Positions 1-11,343 of a stretch of 60,000 nucleotides of DNA are shown one piece after another. A program made the position numbers and the translations under genes. This DNA comes from Adiantum capillus-veneris (taxonomy: Eukaryota; Streptophyta; Polypodiopsida; Polypodiales; Pteridaceae), in the NCBI GenBank assembly GCA_014529385.2, contig CM043944.1, positions 52,575,268-52,635,267 on the forward strand, given 5' to 3'. The first letter of the stretch is position 1, and every line of letters starts with the position of its first letter. The notes under the pieces were generated by a model. It saw only the letters and a program-made list of their open reading frames with translations, was not told where the DNA came from and did not search any database.

Positions 1-279
1 AGAGGAAAGATCCTCCTAGTAGTCAGGAGAGCAGTTCTTCTACTCTCTCAGTCAGAAGAAGAAGAAGGACAAGAAAGAATAGAGGACAGGCTTTCGCCGT
101 TCGTGTGCTTGTAAAGAATTCTCCCTTAGTAATAAAGATATTCTCTTGATGGGGGGGGGGGGACCAGCCCATCTTCTGGTCCCCAATGATGTGTCAAGCT
201 TTCTCTCTTTCTCTCCAAAGTCTCTTGAGTATATAAATTGCATTTAACAGTCAGTATCCGCTTCCGTATTTTTGTGACA
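1..279 (+). repeat. 3' part of the 5' LTR, element 1
   Basis: This stretch matches 6221-6495 nearly base for base and ends in TTTTTGTGACA, directly before the primer binding site. It contains AATAAA at 131-136, a likely polyadenylation signal, and a G run that is longer than in the 3' copy. The upstream 1.2 kb of this LTR lies outside the window. Confidence 0.93.
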
Positions 280-280
280 G

Positions 281-292
281 TGGTATCAGAGA
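281..292 (+). other. Primer binding site, initiator tRNA-Met type
   Basis: The sequence TGGTATCAGAGA lies one base after the LTR end. It matches the usual plant TGGTATCAGAGC (complement of the initiator tRNA-Met 3' end) at 11 of 12 positions. It would prime minus-strand DNA synthesis. Confidence 0.9.
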
Positions 293-345
293 AAGGTCAT
301 CTCTCTCTTCCTTAAGGGATTGACGACTCTTGGCAGACTGCAGAA

Positions 346-1592
346 ATGGGAGGACGCGAGATAGAGTTCTCTCTCCTTCAACAGCAGGTGGAAGAGTTGC
401 AAAAAGCTCTCTCCCATCCAGAAGTCCAAAAGATTCTCCATACTCTTGAGAAAGGGAAGGAGAAAATGCCAATGGGGTCGGGAGAAATCCCGCAGAACCC
501 AAAGGCGCCAGAACCAAGGAAAGATCCTTTGATTGGAACCTCCCGCATGCACGAGAGGCACAGGAAACCTCCAGAACGTCGTGCGGTTTAACCCAAAGGT
601 TCAAGAGCAGGATCCCCCTGATTCCCCTCAGTTCTCTTTCATGAAGGATCTGGATGACATAGTTGCTCCAGAAGACATGTTCTTGGAAGATCCGTCGCAG
701 CAAGAAGTGCATTCAAGGGAAAAGACTCTTGTCCATAAGGAGTCTAAGCATAGAAAGAAGGAGCATCATAAGAAGAAGCACCACAGGAAGAAAACATTCA
801 AGTCGGGAGACAAAGATGTGAAATTCGACACCTACAATGGGCGGCGTGATAATGACAGCGTTGGCTTTCATCCACCAATTCGAAGTTGCATTTGCTGAAG
901 GGAATTTTAAAGAAAGATCCAAGCTTCGCCATGTTAGTATGTACCTGAAAGGCACCGCCAGCAGTTGGTGGTTAACCCTTATCCTGGAAGATCGTAAACC
1001 CCAAGATTGGACTGCTTTCAAGAAGGAGTTCTACGCACAGTTCTTTCCTCTAGACTATGAGGAAGAGGTAAAGAAAGAATGGGATCGACTTTCACAGTCG
1101 GAGAACGAAACTGTTCCACGCTATGTGGATAGGTTTTGGGACGTTCTCTTGAAAGTCACTCCATTCAAGAAGATTGACGATTCGGAAAAGATGCGCAAGT
1201 TTGAAGCGGGATTGCATGAAGCTTTGCAAAAGGCTATGAAGCTTTACCCTCGAGGTAACTTGCAGATACTTATGGAATCAGCCCGCATAGCTGATGGAAT
1301 ACATGACAAGGGTACTCCCAGGAAGATGGAGCAAAGCACTTACCATGCCAAGCAGAAGGCTCTCCATGAGCAGCCTACCTCTACTTCTTCTCAAAAGAAG
1401 AAAAGAACCGCCTCCGAAGCAGAAGCAAAGCCAAATCAGCCCAAGAAAGGGAGATATCTCTCTCCTGCTGAGTTGCGAACTTACATTAGTGAAGGAAGAT
1501 GCTTCAAGTGTGGACAAGTTGGTTATATGAAGGGTGATTGTCTTACCAAACCTCCACAACCACCCTCTTCCAATGCAGTCCCAGATGTATAG
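346..1592 (+). pseudogene. gag of element 1 (frame-broken)
   Basis: The structural protein gene is spread over three frames: 346-591, 533-898 and 837-1592. The ATG at 346 is the first one after the primer site and begins a glutamine-rich helical segment. The third frame holds the Retrotrans_gag core (SSWW, then a helical stretch to about base 1300). Near 1500-1541 it has a zinc knuckle CFKCGQVGYMKGDC, in which the expected histidine is tyrosine, a change explained by one C-to-T transition. A lysine/histidine-rich stretch at 740-800 could bind RNA. Two frameshifts make this copy non-functional. Confidence 0.85.
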
Positions 1593-2789
1593 GGAAATAC
1601 AACCAAGGATGGAAAAGAAAGAACTCTTCTTAAAGCATGGGGTAGCATCAACAACCAACGGGCTCTCATTTTGTTTGACCCTGGCAGTACAGACAACTTC
1701 ATCTCTACCAAGCTAGCTGATGATCTGAACTTGTAGCCCAACCGTTTTGGAGTTTCTATTCAAGCACAATCCGCTTTCAAAGGGCAGAACTCAAACTCTA
1801 CTCCAATCATAGGAAAGTTGAATCTAAAGGTCGACGACTACAAAGATCAAGAGTCTTTCTTACTAGCTTCACTTGAAGGATGCGATGTTATCTTGGGAAT
1901 GCCTTGGCACTACAAGATGCATCCCATTCCGGACTATGTTCAGAAAACCTTATCCTTTGCTCATAAAGGAAAGGAGTATCTTGTACTTGCAGATGCAGGT
2001 GATTGGCGTATTCCTATCGCCAATCACATTGCCATCAAGAAAGAAATGAAAAAGTGTGTTTTAGCGTACTTGATTTTTGCAAGAGAGAGAAATGTGTCTG
2101 TTTCACAACTTTCTTCCTCTTTAGAGCAAAAAAGACTTAACTTATTAGAAAGTTATAAAGATTGCTTCACAGATGAACTTCCAAATGAACTCCCACCTTC
2201 GCGACCTGAGGATCATACAATTGATTTGATCCCAGGAAGTTCTCCTCCAAATCAGCCCCCTTATCGAGTTAGTCTAATGCAGCAAGAGGAAATTCTCAAG
2301 CAGGTTAACGAACTTTTGGAGAAGGGCTTAATAAGACCTAGTACTTCTCCATATTGTTCACCTGTCTTGCTAGTACAGAAAAAGGATGGCACATTCCGCA
2401 TGTGCATAGATTATAGATCTCTAAACAAGATCACAATCAAGAATCGATTTCCAATCCCTCGGATTGACGACATTCTTGACAAGTTACAAGGAGCAAGTGT
2501 TTTTAGTCGTATAGACTTGAAGAGCGGTTATCATCAAATCCGCATAGCTCCTCAGGATGTGCATAAGACTTCATTTAGAACAACCTTCGAGTTGTATGAA
2601 TTCTTAGTGATGCCTTTTGGACTCACTAATGCACCAGCCACATTCAACAGAATGATGGATAGAATCTTTCACTCATATAGAAGCTTCATAGGCGTTTTCT
2701 TTGATGACGTCTTAATCTTCTCAGAGACGGAAGACGAACACTATAAGCATCTCGCCTTAGTGTTTGAAGAATTACGCAAACACAAATGA
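1593..2789 (+). pseudogene. Protease and N-terminal reverse transcriptase, element 1
   Basis: The protease active site near 1675-1690 reads LFDPGST instead of the family's DSG, and a TAG at 1734 interrupts that frame. An open frame from 1818 to 2789 covers the protease end ([10 protein letters not shown]) and RT fingers and palm: [38 protein letters not shown] and the catalytic FFDDVL (YVDD-like). A TGA at 2787-2789, in the middle of a normally continuous stretch, ends it. Confidence 0.88.
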
Positions 2790-2792
2790 TTT

Positions 2793-3668
2793 GTGAATGC
2801 TAAGAAGAGTGAGTTCTTTCTAAAAGAAATCCACTATTTGGGCCATATAGTATCTCACAATCAGGTGAGAATGGACCTTGATAAGATTCAAGCAGTTGTA
2901 GAATGGCCTACGTCAACTACAGTACATGATGTACGAAGTTTCCTTGGCCTCTGTTCCTATTATCGGCGTTTCATTCGAGCTTTTGCCGCGATAGCAGGTC
3001 CCCTCCATGACCTGACAAAGAAGCGGATTCCATTCCATTGGGGGTCTAGACAAAAACAAGCTTTCGAAAAGCTTAAGTTTCTACTCAGTCACGGACCTGT
3101 TCTCACCGTCCCTGATCTTCGCAAACCTTTCGAGGTATACTGCGATGCATCTGGAGATTGTGTAGGAGCAGTTTTGAACCAAGAGGGTCACGCGATAGCC
3201 TATGAAAGTCGGCGCCTTAAAGATGCAGAGTTGCATGTCTCCATATACGAGAAAGAGCTAATGGCAGTAATTCATGCTCTTTCCATTTGGAAACACTCTC
3301 TCTTAGGAGTTGATTTTATTATCAAGACAGATCATCAAAGTCTTCGCTACTTTCTCACACAGAGAAAATTATCAGAAAAGGAGATGAGATGGGCCAACTT
3401 TCTTTCAATGTTCCATTTTCAGATTTTACATACTTCTGGAACGAAGAATGCAGTTGCAGATGCTCTCTCCAGGCGTCCAAAGCTCAATGCACCAACAACA
3501 ATTTATCATAAGGAACTAGAATCTCTCAGCGAGCTGTATCCTCAAGATCCAGACTTCGCCACAATTTGGGCAGATCTTCAAGCTGGTCACTCAAAGTTAC
3601 CTTATTCCATCAGGGATAATACACTCTATCGTCAACAAGCAATATGCATAGCTCAGCCCTTACGATAG
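2793..3668 (+). pseudogene. Reverse transcriptase thumb and RNase H, element 1
   Basis: This continues the same pol frame after the TGA. It carries the RT thumb (HYLGHIVS, FLGLCSYYRRFI) and RNase H with the expected acidic residues: YCDAS, YEKELMAVIHAL, TDHQSL and the closing NAVADALSRRP. A TAG at 3666-3668 separates it from the integrase frame. Apart from the two stops the amino-acid sequence looks well preserved. Confidence 0.88.
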
Positions 3669-3671
3669 AAG

Positions 3672-4500
3672 GTGATGGATGAAGTACATAATTCTCCTTA
3701 TGCCGGGCATCGGGGAATTGCTTCCACCACTAGTGCCCTCGAAAGATATTTCTTTTGGCCAACACTCCGTGCGGACATTGAAAAACATGTACGTGAGTGT
3801 TTAGTGTGCCAAAAAGTAAAATATGACAGACATAAAGTTTATGGCAAGCTTCAGCCGCTCCCTGTGCCTAACACGCCATGGGAAAGTATTGCCATGGATT
3901 TTATTACGGATCTTCCTCGATCCAAGAATGGAAATGATGCAATCTGGACTATAGTAGACAGATTCAGTAAGCAAGCACATTTTCTTCCAGTAAAGAAGAC
4001 GATCAAAGCTGATCACATGGCTAGAATATTTCTAGCTCATATTTTTAAACACCATGGATTGCCAAAGACTATTGTCAGCGATAGAGATCCCCGCATGACT
4101 AGTCTATTTTGGCAGGCATTGTTTGAAAACTTGGGAACTAAGCTTGACTTTTCATCAGCTTATCATCCTCAAACACATGGTCAAAGCGAAATCGCTAATG
4201 CCACTGTTTTAGATCTCCTCAAGTGCTATGTTTCAGAATGACAATCCGAATGGGAACAGTACTTACCAATCGTTGATTTTGCGTATAATAATACCATACA
4301 TTCCTCAACTGGTAAAGCTCCCTTCGAAATTATTTATGGGAAGCCACTCTTACTTCCTATTATGGTGACCAAAGAAAACATCTTCACTGCAGATGAATTT
4401 GTGCGCAATATTGATATTGCCCATCAACAAGTAAAGCAAGCGTACTCAAGAGAAACAGAAGAGAAAAGCAGACAAGTACAGAAGGAATCTCAATCTTGAA
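3672..4500 (+). pseudogene. Integrase, element 1
   Basis: The N-terminal zinc-binding domain has HNSPYAGH followed by CLVCQ. The catalytic core has MDFITDLP (first D), VSDRDPRM (second D) and GQSEIANATV, where the family has GQTE..N (catalytic E kept). The frame stops at 4239-4241 and continues past it as DFAYNNTIHSSTGKAPFEI to about 4500, where further stops occur. The catalytic residues are present but the gene is interrupted. Confidence 0.85.
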
Positions 4501-4626
4501 AAAGGATAATATGTCCTGCTTCGGTTTGAGAAAGCTAGATTGAAAAAGTAGGTCGGCAAAGGGAAAGTTGTCAAACTTTCCCATAGATTTTACGGCCCTT
4601 TCAAAATTACAGATAAAGTCAATGAC

Positions 4627-4959
4627 GTGACTTTCAGATTGGATTTGCCTTCTCACTGGCGCATCCATAATGCTTTTCATGTCAGTCTCCTCCGACCGTA
4701 TGTTGGACCTCCTCCAGTGGCGCCAATACAAGAAGATCCTCCAGAAGTCGAAGAGACTGAGAAAATCCTTCATCCTGAACAGATTATACACCACTCGGAG
4801 AGACAACTCAAGTCGGGGAGTCTACATCGAAAGTATTTAGTCAAGTTCAAGAATTACACTCCTTTAGATGCAAAGTGGATAATTGAGTCCGATCTTAAGG
4901 ACTACCCAGACATCTTGCACAGTTATGTTGACGCTCTACAATTGAGGTCAACTGTTTAG
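4627..4959 (+). pseudogene. Integrase C-terminus with chromodomain-like tail, element 1
   Basis: The open frame contains the conserved HNAFHVSLLRPY of Ty3 integrases. It then has a chromodomain-like segment: a KYLVKFKNY strand, an AKWI turn where a tryptophan is expected, and a closing helix rich in acidic residues. In chromoviruses this module directs integration to particular chromatin. It ends at a TAG just before the polypurine tract. The upstream join at 4500-4626 is broken by stops. Confidence 0.8.
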
Positions 4960-4960
4960 A

Positions 4961-4971
4961 ACCAAGAGGGA
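4961..4971 (+). other. Polypurine tract, element 1
   Basis: ACCAAGAGGGA is a purine-rich stretch directly before TGTAACTAAC, the start of the 3' LTR. This is where plus-strand priming is expected. Confidence 0.75.
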
Positions 4972-5538
4972 TGTAACTAACTCAGACTTCGTAAATAAGT
5001 AATTTATTTACGAGAAAAGAATTATCTAATTAGTTGTGTGCACATCAGAATAGATTTAGCAGTTCTGGGGCCTCAGGTGCGCCCAAGTTTGGGCCAGTGC
5101 ACCTCAGGGAGACCCTAGTAGAAAATACCCTGAAGCCCTAGCGATTGGGAAATCGGGTCTTCAATGAAGGGTAGATAGTAGCCTCAGATTTCAGGCTCGG
5201 AAAATTACGCGCGCTAGTGCAAGCACAGGAATGAAATGGGGTCCTTAGAATATTAACCCTAAGGCCTGATTATTTTACGGCCTTCCGATAAGTTAGTTAA
5301 AGTATTCTTAAATGATTTACGCTGGACCAAATGGCCGGACAAGTGCGAACAGATAATGCTAGAGCAGCGTCGGTACGGCATTGCGCTGGGGAGCAGCTAA
5401 CAATTTAATTGGTTGTATCTATGTGTGCAGTTGTGCACTTAATTGCACATTTCATTAACTAGCATAGGATTTTTAAAGTCAAAAGTTGAATGGTTTTTAA
5501 ATTTTAAAGTAAGTGTGCCACTTGGCACACTTTCCCAT

Positions 5539-5594
<56 letters not shown>

Positions 5595-6495
5595 CTAGCG
5601 TCCCCTCTTCTGGGAGGCTATAAGAGAGCAGCCCCTCCCTCTCTTGCGAGGTTGGCAGTGCACTACCCCCCCTAAGTTGAACGTCCTCTACGCAGTGAAG
5701 CTCTCCATTGAAGCTTGAGAGCAGCACCTTGTGGTGTATGTGGAGCCTCTGTGTACCCATCGCCTAGAACAAGGCCTCTCATGGTCATAGGCAGCTGTGG
5801 GAGAAGTTTCATCGCGTAAAGTAGTAGAAAACTCTTTTTCTCTCTCTACTAGCTGCTGCAAATTCTCTGTTTTCAGCCCCGAATCACCTGTATTAGTGTG
5901 AATTTCAGCAAAGCTTTAGTAGGAAACTATTCCTCTCTACCTAATATACACACACACAAAGTTTGGAGCATTTCCGTCGCGAAAAGGACCTCCGTTTCGG
6001 CATTGGAACGCGCTCAGGTAACAATTTCTGGTTATGTGCAGAAAATTACAGCAAGCGTGTGTGCGTGTGTTTTGCATGTTTCCTTCGTGGGTTGACTGCA
6101 GGAATGATTATGTCCGAAGAGACATAGTTAGGGGAAGATAGACTCTCGTTTTTGAGAGCTTCCGATGAGTTTTGTGGAAGATAGACTCTCATCTACGAGA
6201 GCTTCCCAAAATCTCACAGAAGAGGAAAGATCCTCTTAGTAGTCAGGAGAGCAGTTCTTCTACTCTCTCAGTCAGAAGAAGAAGAAGGACAAGAAAGAAT
6301 AGAGGACAGGCTTTCGCCGTTCGTGTGCTTGTAAAGAATTCTCCCTTAGTAATAAAGATATTCTCTTTATGGGGGGGGACGAGCCCATCTTCTGGTCCCC
6401 AATGATGTGTCAAGCTTTCTCTCTTTCTCTCCAAAGTCTCTTGAGTATATAAATTGCATTTAACAGTCAGTTTCCGCTTCCGTATTTTTGTGACA
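4972..6495 (+). repeat. 3' LTR, element 1 (1524 bp)
   Basis: The LTR begins TGTAACTAAC and ends TTTTTGTGACA. It contains a CT dinucleotide run at about 5542-5590 just upstream of a TATA-like box (TATAAG, 5619-5624), and AATAAA at 6351-6356, so U3, R and U5 can be assigned roughly. CT-rich tracts close to the TATA box are common in plant promoters. The R/U5 part carries two tandem hairpins described separately. Confidence 0.92.
6134..6206 (+). repeat. Two tandem matching hairpins in the LTR
   Basis: Two 30-base units (6134-6163 and 6177-6206) share the plan GAAGATAGACTCTC-loop-GAGAGCTTCC. The loops differ but both stems are intact. A third short inverted repeat, AGAGGA-aaga-TCCTCT, follows at 6221. 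They lie downstream of the TATA box, so they would be in the transcript. Confidence 0.7.
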
Positions 6496-7196
6496 AACAA
6501 ACAAAGCAAGATGGTGTTTTTGGATTCCACAAAGTATCTGCAATTTCTCCTCGACGAGCTTCACGACATTCTTTCAATCCTCAACAGAATCTTCTAGTTC
6601 TGCAGAGCTTTCAACCGTACTTGAATTCAAAGTTACACGGAACGGGAACGGTGGCCTTCGAAACGGGACTTTTGGGGGGGGGTGTTTCGGAACGGTAAGC
6701 TTAAAATATGATTAAATTAGGCTGGATTCAACGTATATGTTAGTAGAGAGCCACACACGCCCACTAGTCCGAGTAGATTCCTATTTAGGCATGCTTTGCA
6801 ATGATACGTAAATCTTAAGGCTTACACGCGATTGCGCCAGGCATTGACGCGATAATTGGTTGCAAACACACTACACACAACACGTGAACTGGGATCATCC
6901 TTCACAAAAGAATCTTGATTATTCATAAAAAGAACCTTAACTTAAGGTTGAATAGAGTCCAGACTCCACATAAACCTTGGAGCAAAAGATGATAGATCAT
7001 GAAAATGGCTTACAAGGTGAGCCAAGGCGACAAAAAAATATGCATAGGCTAGAGTGCAAAATAACAAGTGTAAGAGTCACTAGGTGACATGTTAAGACTC
7101 ACTCATGTGGTGGTGCAATACAAAAAGGGGGCAAAGCCGACGGACGCAAAGGAAACAAAAACCAACGAGCAATGAGTCATGACTCATGCCTGATGT
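6496..7196. other. No gene recognised (6496-7196)
   Basis: This stretch follows the 3' LTR of element 1 and contains no frame I can assign. There is a GGAACGGGAACGG-type motif near 6638-6700, with a G run between two copies (TTCGGAACGG again at 6689). It could be the terminal region of the neighbouring hAT element, but I could not find a matching partner on the other side. Confidence 0.5.
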
Positions 7197-9055
7197 TCAC
7201 CCCTGGGTAGGGGCAGAAGAGCCATCCGCCTCCCAATCTATAGTGGTTTCTTGGATTTCATGAATATCATCCCAATCCTCTTCCATAGGCTCATCCTCAT
7301 GCGTAGATCCTCCTGTCTCTCCCATCACCTCTGCCTTCGTCTCCATCTCCCATTGTAGAAAAGGGTCTGTCACTTTGGATGCTGACTTGCAAAGCATTCT
7401 TACGTTTGCACCGAAAAAAATAAGGTCATTTACTTTCTCCTCTCCAAGTTGGTTCCTCTTTCTAGATGCAATGTGGCTATACACACTCTACAATTGCTCC
7501 AAGCAAGAGGAGCTAACCGCTTGGCTGAGAATGCATATAGCAAATCGCTGGAGATCGGGACCATCTGAACCATTTCTTGCCACCACAAGATGGATGAAAT
7601 CTTGGTGCAATCAATTTAGGTATCGGTTGTCCCAAATGATCCTTGCATATCCTTGTAAAATGCATGTTGCTCCTTGATTTTGTGCTGCATGCCATGATCA
7701 AGGTGAGACTTCTTCAAGATAGTGCTCCAATGTGTATTCACCTCCAAATCATGCTCTTGTCTTGCACCCTAAAACTTTGGATCCAACACAAAAACTGCAC
7801 CGTGAACAGGTGAACCATAAGCGTTCCATCTGCTGCTGCAAAGGAATTTGATTTCTTTGAGCCTATCTGGGTCCCTCTCAAGATCTTCAAGCGCCTCCAC
7901 CATGCGATCCATTGCTTCATAGACCTTGCTTATGCAAGGTCCCATACCATCCATCACTGTAAGAAAGTGGATCACTGGTTGTACCATTTTGCCAAGAGTC
8001 TCGAGAGACTCCTAGAACTCGGGATCCTCTACCTTCCCTGTACACAATGATTCCTGTGGCTGTACTTGCATGGGAAGTCTTAGCGTTCTTTGTACTGATG
8101 AAGAGATGCCGCAATGCACTGTGACACTATCAAGCGGCCTACCATAAGATAGTTGTAGGTAAAGCATGTCTCACAATACTTCAAAAGCACTTTGCGTCCT
8201 GACTACTTCAAGAACTCAGCTCAAAGGACGTTATGGTTGTTGATAAAAGAAACCACTTTGGACGTAGATGCAATGAGAGGCTCTATCCAAGGTAGTTTGC
8301 TGAAATCTTTCAGGAGATTATTAAGGCAATATGCCATACAAAAGGACACCGTGATGTGAGGGTAAATGCCTTCCAAGATGCTTCCCCATCGGTGACTAGC
8401 CCTATCACAAGATTCGTCCCAATGGTCTCTATGGTGGAGGTCTACTCTCCCGCAAGGACATACACTAATTTTCTTGTTTCCTTAGCGTCATGGGAGTGGG
8501 AAAAATACATCTCCCCTTTGGAATAGGCAACAATGCCATGAATAGATCTCCTCCTAGTGTTGCTCCATCCATCTAAGGGTCATGCTATACTCCGTCCATT
8601 GCCTCTTCATGTTAAGGGTTGCCATCTCCACAACGTATCGAGTAGAGTAGTGCGGAGGGCCTAGGAAGAGGGTGGCACATAGCATGCCCCATGCTCTCCA
8701 ATCCTCGTGCACATAGTCTTGAAGTACTCTGACCTACACATAAGAGGTAGCACATAGGTATTAGGATTTAGCTGAGAATGAGATGATTGATCATTGGACA
8801 ATGAAAAAATGGACTTAAGTCCTACCGAGCCTTTATAAAGGGAATGTGATCATGATAGAAAAAGCGCGCAATACTTGCATCCACATTCTCCTTTCTTTTT
8901 GCATCCCAAGTGGCATGTACGGTGCATTGGTGATGTTTGGGAGTGGAGATAGGAGTAGTATTAGGCATTGCGAATGCCGATGGAAATGATGTCACCCCTG
9001 TCTCCACATTACTATCTCCACCAACAGATGAAGGTGTAGAAGGAGGAAAAACCAA
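7197..9055 (-). pseudogene. Decayed hAT-family transposase (DUF659 type)
   Basis: Read on the minus strand, pieces occur in the order of a plant hAT transposase. First is a segment ending KENVDASIARFFYHDHIPF (8822-9055). Then come HITVSFCMAYCLNNLLKDF and KLPWIEPLI near 8281-8390. Next are VMDGMGPCISKVYEAMDRM and SSRWNAYGSPVHGAVFVLDP (7769-7987). Last is the C-terminal dimerisation segment SHIASRKRNQLGEEKVNDLI (7197-7484). These correspond to DUF659 and hAT C-terminal blocks. Many stops and frame changes show it is long dead. No terminal inverted repeats were found; a LINE abuts the transposase's upstream side at 9138. Confidence 0.75.
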
Positions 9056-9591
9056 GTCGTTGGGGTTGATTGTGTCAAAGTCGATGATGCGGAAGTGTAC
9101 ACATGCAAGGAGAATGAGAGAGAGAGAGAAAGAGAAATGAAATGAAATGATATATTAACGTCTTCAAAAGGCCAAATGACCTATGAGACCATCAGATACA
9201 AAGTGGTGAATCTAATACAACGTCTGAAGTACAAGTACAAAAAGTATTGAAAGTAAAAATGAAAACTGAAAATGAGTGTGAAATGTGAAATGTGAAAATG
9301 TAGAATAGGCCCTCAATGACAATCTGGGTGTCGTGCTAGAATGCCTCTGATCCTCTGTTGGAGTCTCCGTCGATGGAGTGTGCTCCCGTGTCTCGATCGT
9401 GGTCCTCTCGATCTCCCGAGCTCAGTCGCCCTGTCAATGAGGGTGCCTCTCGTATGAATGTGGGTACAACCCTGTGCTGGTGGTTGGTCTCTTGGCTCCC
9501 TCGATCCAAAGAATTCTGTGATCTGTCTCTGCGACTGTCGTGCTCCATGTCTCCTCAACACACTATCTCTATGTCGGTGTAGCTCAAGTAG

Positions 9592-10254
9592 TTATAAGCC
9601 AAGGCATCTCTGATCGTGATACCTCATGACTCTATCTAGGGGTCCAAAACCCTCCCTGAATAAGCAATGGAACCGCCCTCGTATCTCATAATACACAGTG
9701 CAGTGGCATATGTAGTGTAGCTCTGTCTCTGGCTCTCTACCGCATAGTTGACATATCCTAGACTCCGGCGGTATCCCTCTGAATCTACCCGTCTCAGTCT
9801 CCAGCTGGTGTGAGGATGTGCGAATCTGACCAATAGCACATCGCAGACCATGAGACAAATGAGTGTCCATGTAGCTCGGACAAGTCACAAACCCATCTCC
9901 TGAAAGTTGGAGAAGGTGCTCTTTGTAAAAAGCCATCTTCGTGCCCAACTCCTGCATCGGCTCTACCCATGTCCTCCTGGTGTCCAACTGTATTAGATCT
10001 GCCGAATGAGTAGTGATCTCCGTCCGTGTGACTGGCAGGGAGGGTGCATCTAGGGAATACTGAAAAGGAGGCAATCTATCCATGCTGAGACCATGCCTCT
10101 GAAACCATGAGGTCATCTGCGCATACCAACATGATGCATCTCCTTGCATCGCTAACTGTCTAGAAGACTCTAGGCAATCTAGTATATCTGCCTCTATGTG
10201 TATCCCATAGACTGTGCATAAAGGACACTGATCTAGTAAGAGCCTCAATCTCAA
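9592..10254 (-). pseudogene. C-terminal zinc-knuckle region of LINE, copy A
   Basis: This continues the RT protein in another frame (overlap 10160-10254, so one frameshift). Towards the end it has CQLCGREPETELHYICHC, a CCHC-type knuckle typical of LINE RT C-termini, then RCLGL and a stop at 9592. A further conserved arginine-rich segment (DRATELGRSRGPRSRHG) is read at 9313-9561 and is also present in copies B and C, so the true C-terminus may be longer. Confidence 0.8.
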
Positions 10255-11233
10255 TAGGAGGGGTGGCTACCTCCGCTCGAATAATCGCATGTGGTACGGA
10301 GGCCTTGGCTCTAATCGTCCGGGATATCATAAATACCAAGGGTCTCTCCATGTTCCTCCAACTGTCATGATTCACAGATGGTCCCCAAACTTGGACCCCA
10401 TAAAGCATAGCTGAAGCAACCAAAGTATCAAAGAGCCATAGCTTTGTTCGTGGTTCTTGAAACTGAACCTGCGAACACATCCTCTCTAGCCCTCCCAATG
10501 CCGCATAGGCTCTGGACAGTCTAGTCTCTGCTGCTCTCCTCAGAGTAAACCTCGGTCCCGTGAATACTACCCCCAGATATGTATATTCATTTGTGTACTC
10601 CACAGTGTCCTGACCATATACGAGTGTAGGTGCCGATGTCTTGACCCATTGTGGTGTGGTGTTAAACACCATAACCTTGGTGTTACCAAGGTTCACAGAC
10701 AATCCACTATCCTCTGCAAAGTTGTGCAATGCATCTAACTGTCTCTGCATGCCCTCTGGCGACTCTGATATCAACACAATATCATCAGCATATAATGATA
10801 AAGGGATCCATGTCCCTGCTAGCTGAGCGCCTCTGTCACCCTTTCTGTCAATGTAGGCAGAGACCTCATCTACATACATACCAAAAAGTGTAGGGGACAA
10901 AGGAGACCCCTGTTTCACTCCAATAGTGGAATGAACAATGTCCGAAATCCCCTCAGGAGTGCGTACCTGGCCAGTCACTGAGCCGTATAAAGCCATGATC
11001 CCCCATATGATCTCTGTGGGTACTCCCAACTTCAGTAGCCTGTGCATCAATCTGGCCCTTGACACTGTGTCAAATGCTTTGCGGAAGTCCACAAAGCAAC
11101 AATACATCCGTCTCCCATGTGCCCGACCCTCCTCAATAATGGCTCTGAGTGTAAGAATATGGTCCAAAGTGGAGAAACCCCTCCTGAATCCAGCTTGTCT
11201 TGCTGCTCGTATGCCCTCATGTTCTGCCCATTT

Positions 11234-11236
<3 letters not shown>
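10160..11236 (-). pseudogene. LINE reverse transcriptase, copy A
   Basis: A single long frame carries the RT palm. It has AGFRRGFSTLDHI, CCFVDFRKAFDTV (first catalytic Asp), GVKQGSPLSPTLFGMYVDE and LYADDIVLIS (catalytic YADD), followed by GLSVNLGNTKVM and YLGVVF. The frame appears to continue upstream only as the Ser/Leu reading of the GA repeat, which is not coding, so the true protein is cut at about AEHEG. The family could be L2/I-like or another plant non-L1 clade; I cannot place it by eye. Confidence 0.87.
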
Positions 11237-11287
<51 letters not shown>

Positions 11288-11311
11288 GGAGAGAGAGAGA
11301 GAGAGAGAGAG
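11237..11311 (+). repeat. (GA)n microsatellite
   Basis: About 75 bases of GA repeat with two GGGA interruptions lie exactly at the truncated 5' end of LINE copy A. Different sequence begins at 11312. Confidence 0.97.
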
Positions 11312-11343
11312 CTCAACCAACCAAGTCCATATGGTTTTCCCTA

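Larger units (their letters stand above)
1..6495 (+). mobile_element. Ty3-type LTR retrotransposon with chromodomain (element 1)
   Basis: The order is partial 5' LTR (1-279), primer binding site, gag, protease, reverse transcriptase, RNase H, integrase, chromodomain-like tail, polypurine tract and a complete 3' LTR (4972-6495). This order and the C-terminal chromodomain-like segment place it among plant Ty3 chromoviruses. The two LTR copies of the shared 275 bases differ at only a handful of positions plus the length of a G run, so insertion looks recent. The coding region nevertheless has several stops and frame breaks, so this copy cannot make its own proteins. The 5' target duplication lies outside the window. 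Confidence 0.93.
9138..11236 (-). mobile_element. 5'-truncated LINE, family 1 (copy A)
   Basis: On the minus strand the element runs from a truncated reverse transcriptase at 11236 to a 3' end at 9138. That end is a short ATTTC-type pentamer repeat and not poly(A). The same tail is seen in a second copy at 54445-54476. GA-rich sequence lies at both ends: 9113-9137 next to the tail, and 11237-11311 next to the truncated 5' end. The ORF1 and endonuclease parts are missing. Confidence 0.85.

Noticed and set aside
281-292. tRNA gene fragment
   Set aside because: Only 12 bases match the tRNA 3' end; its place at the LTR edge makes it a primer site.
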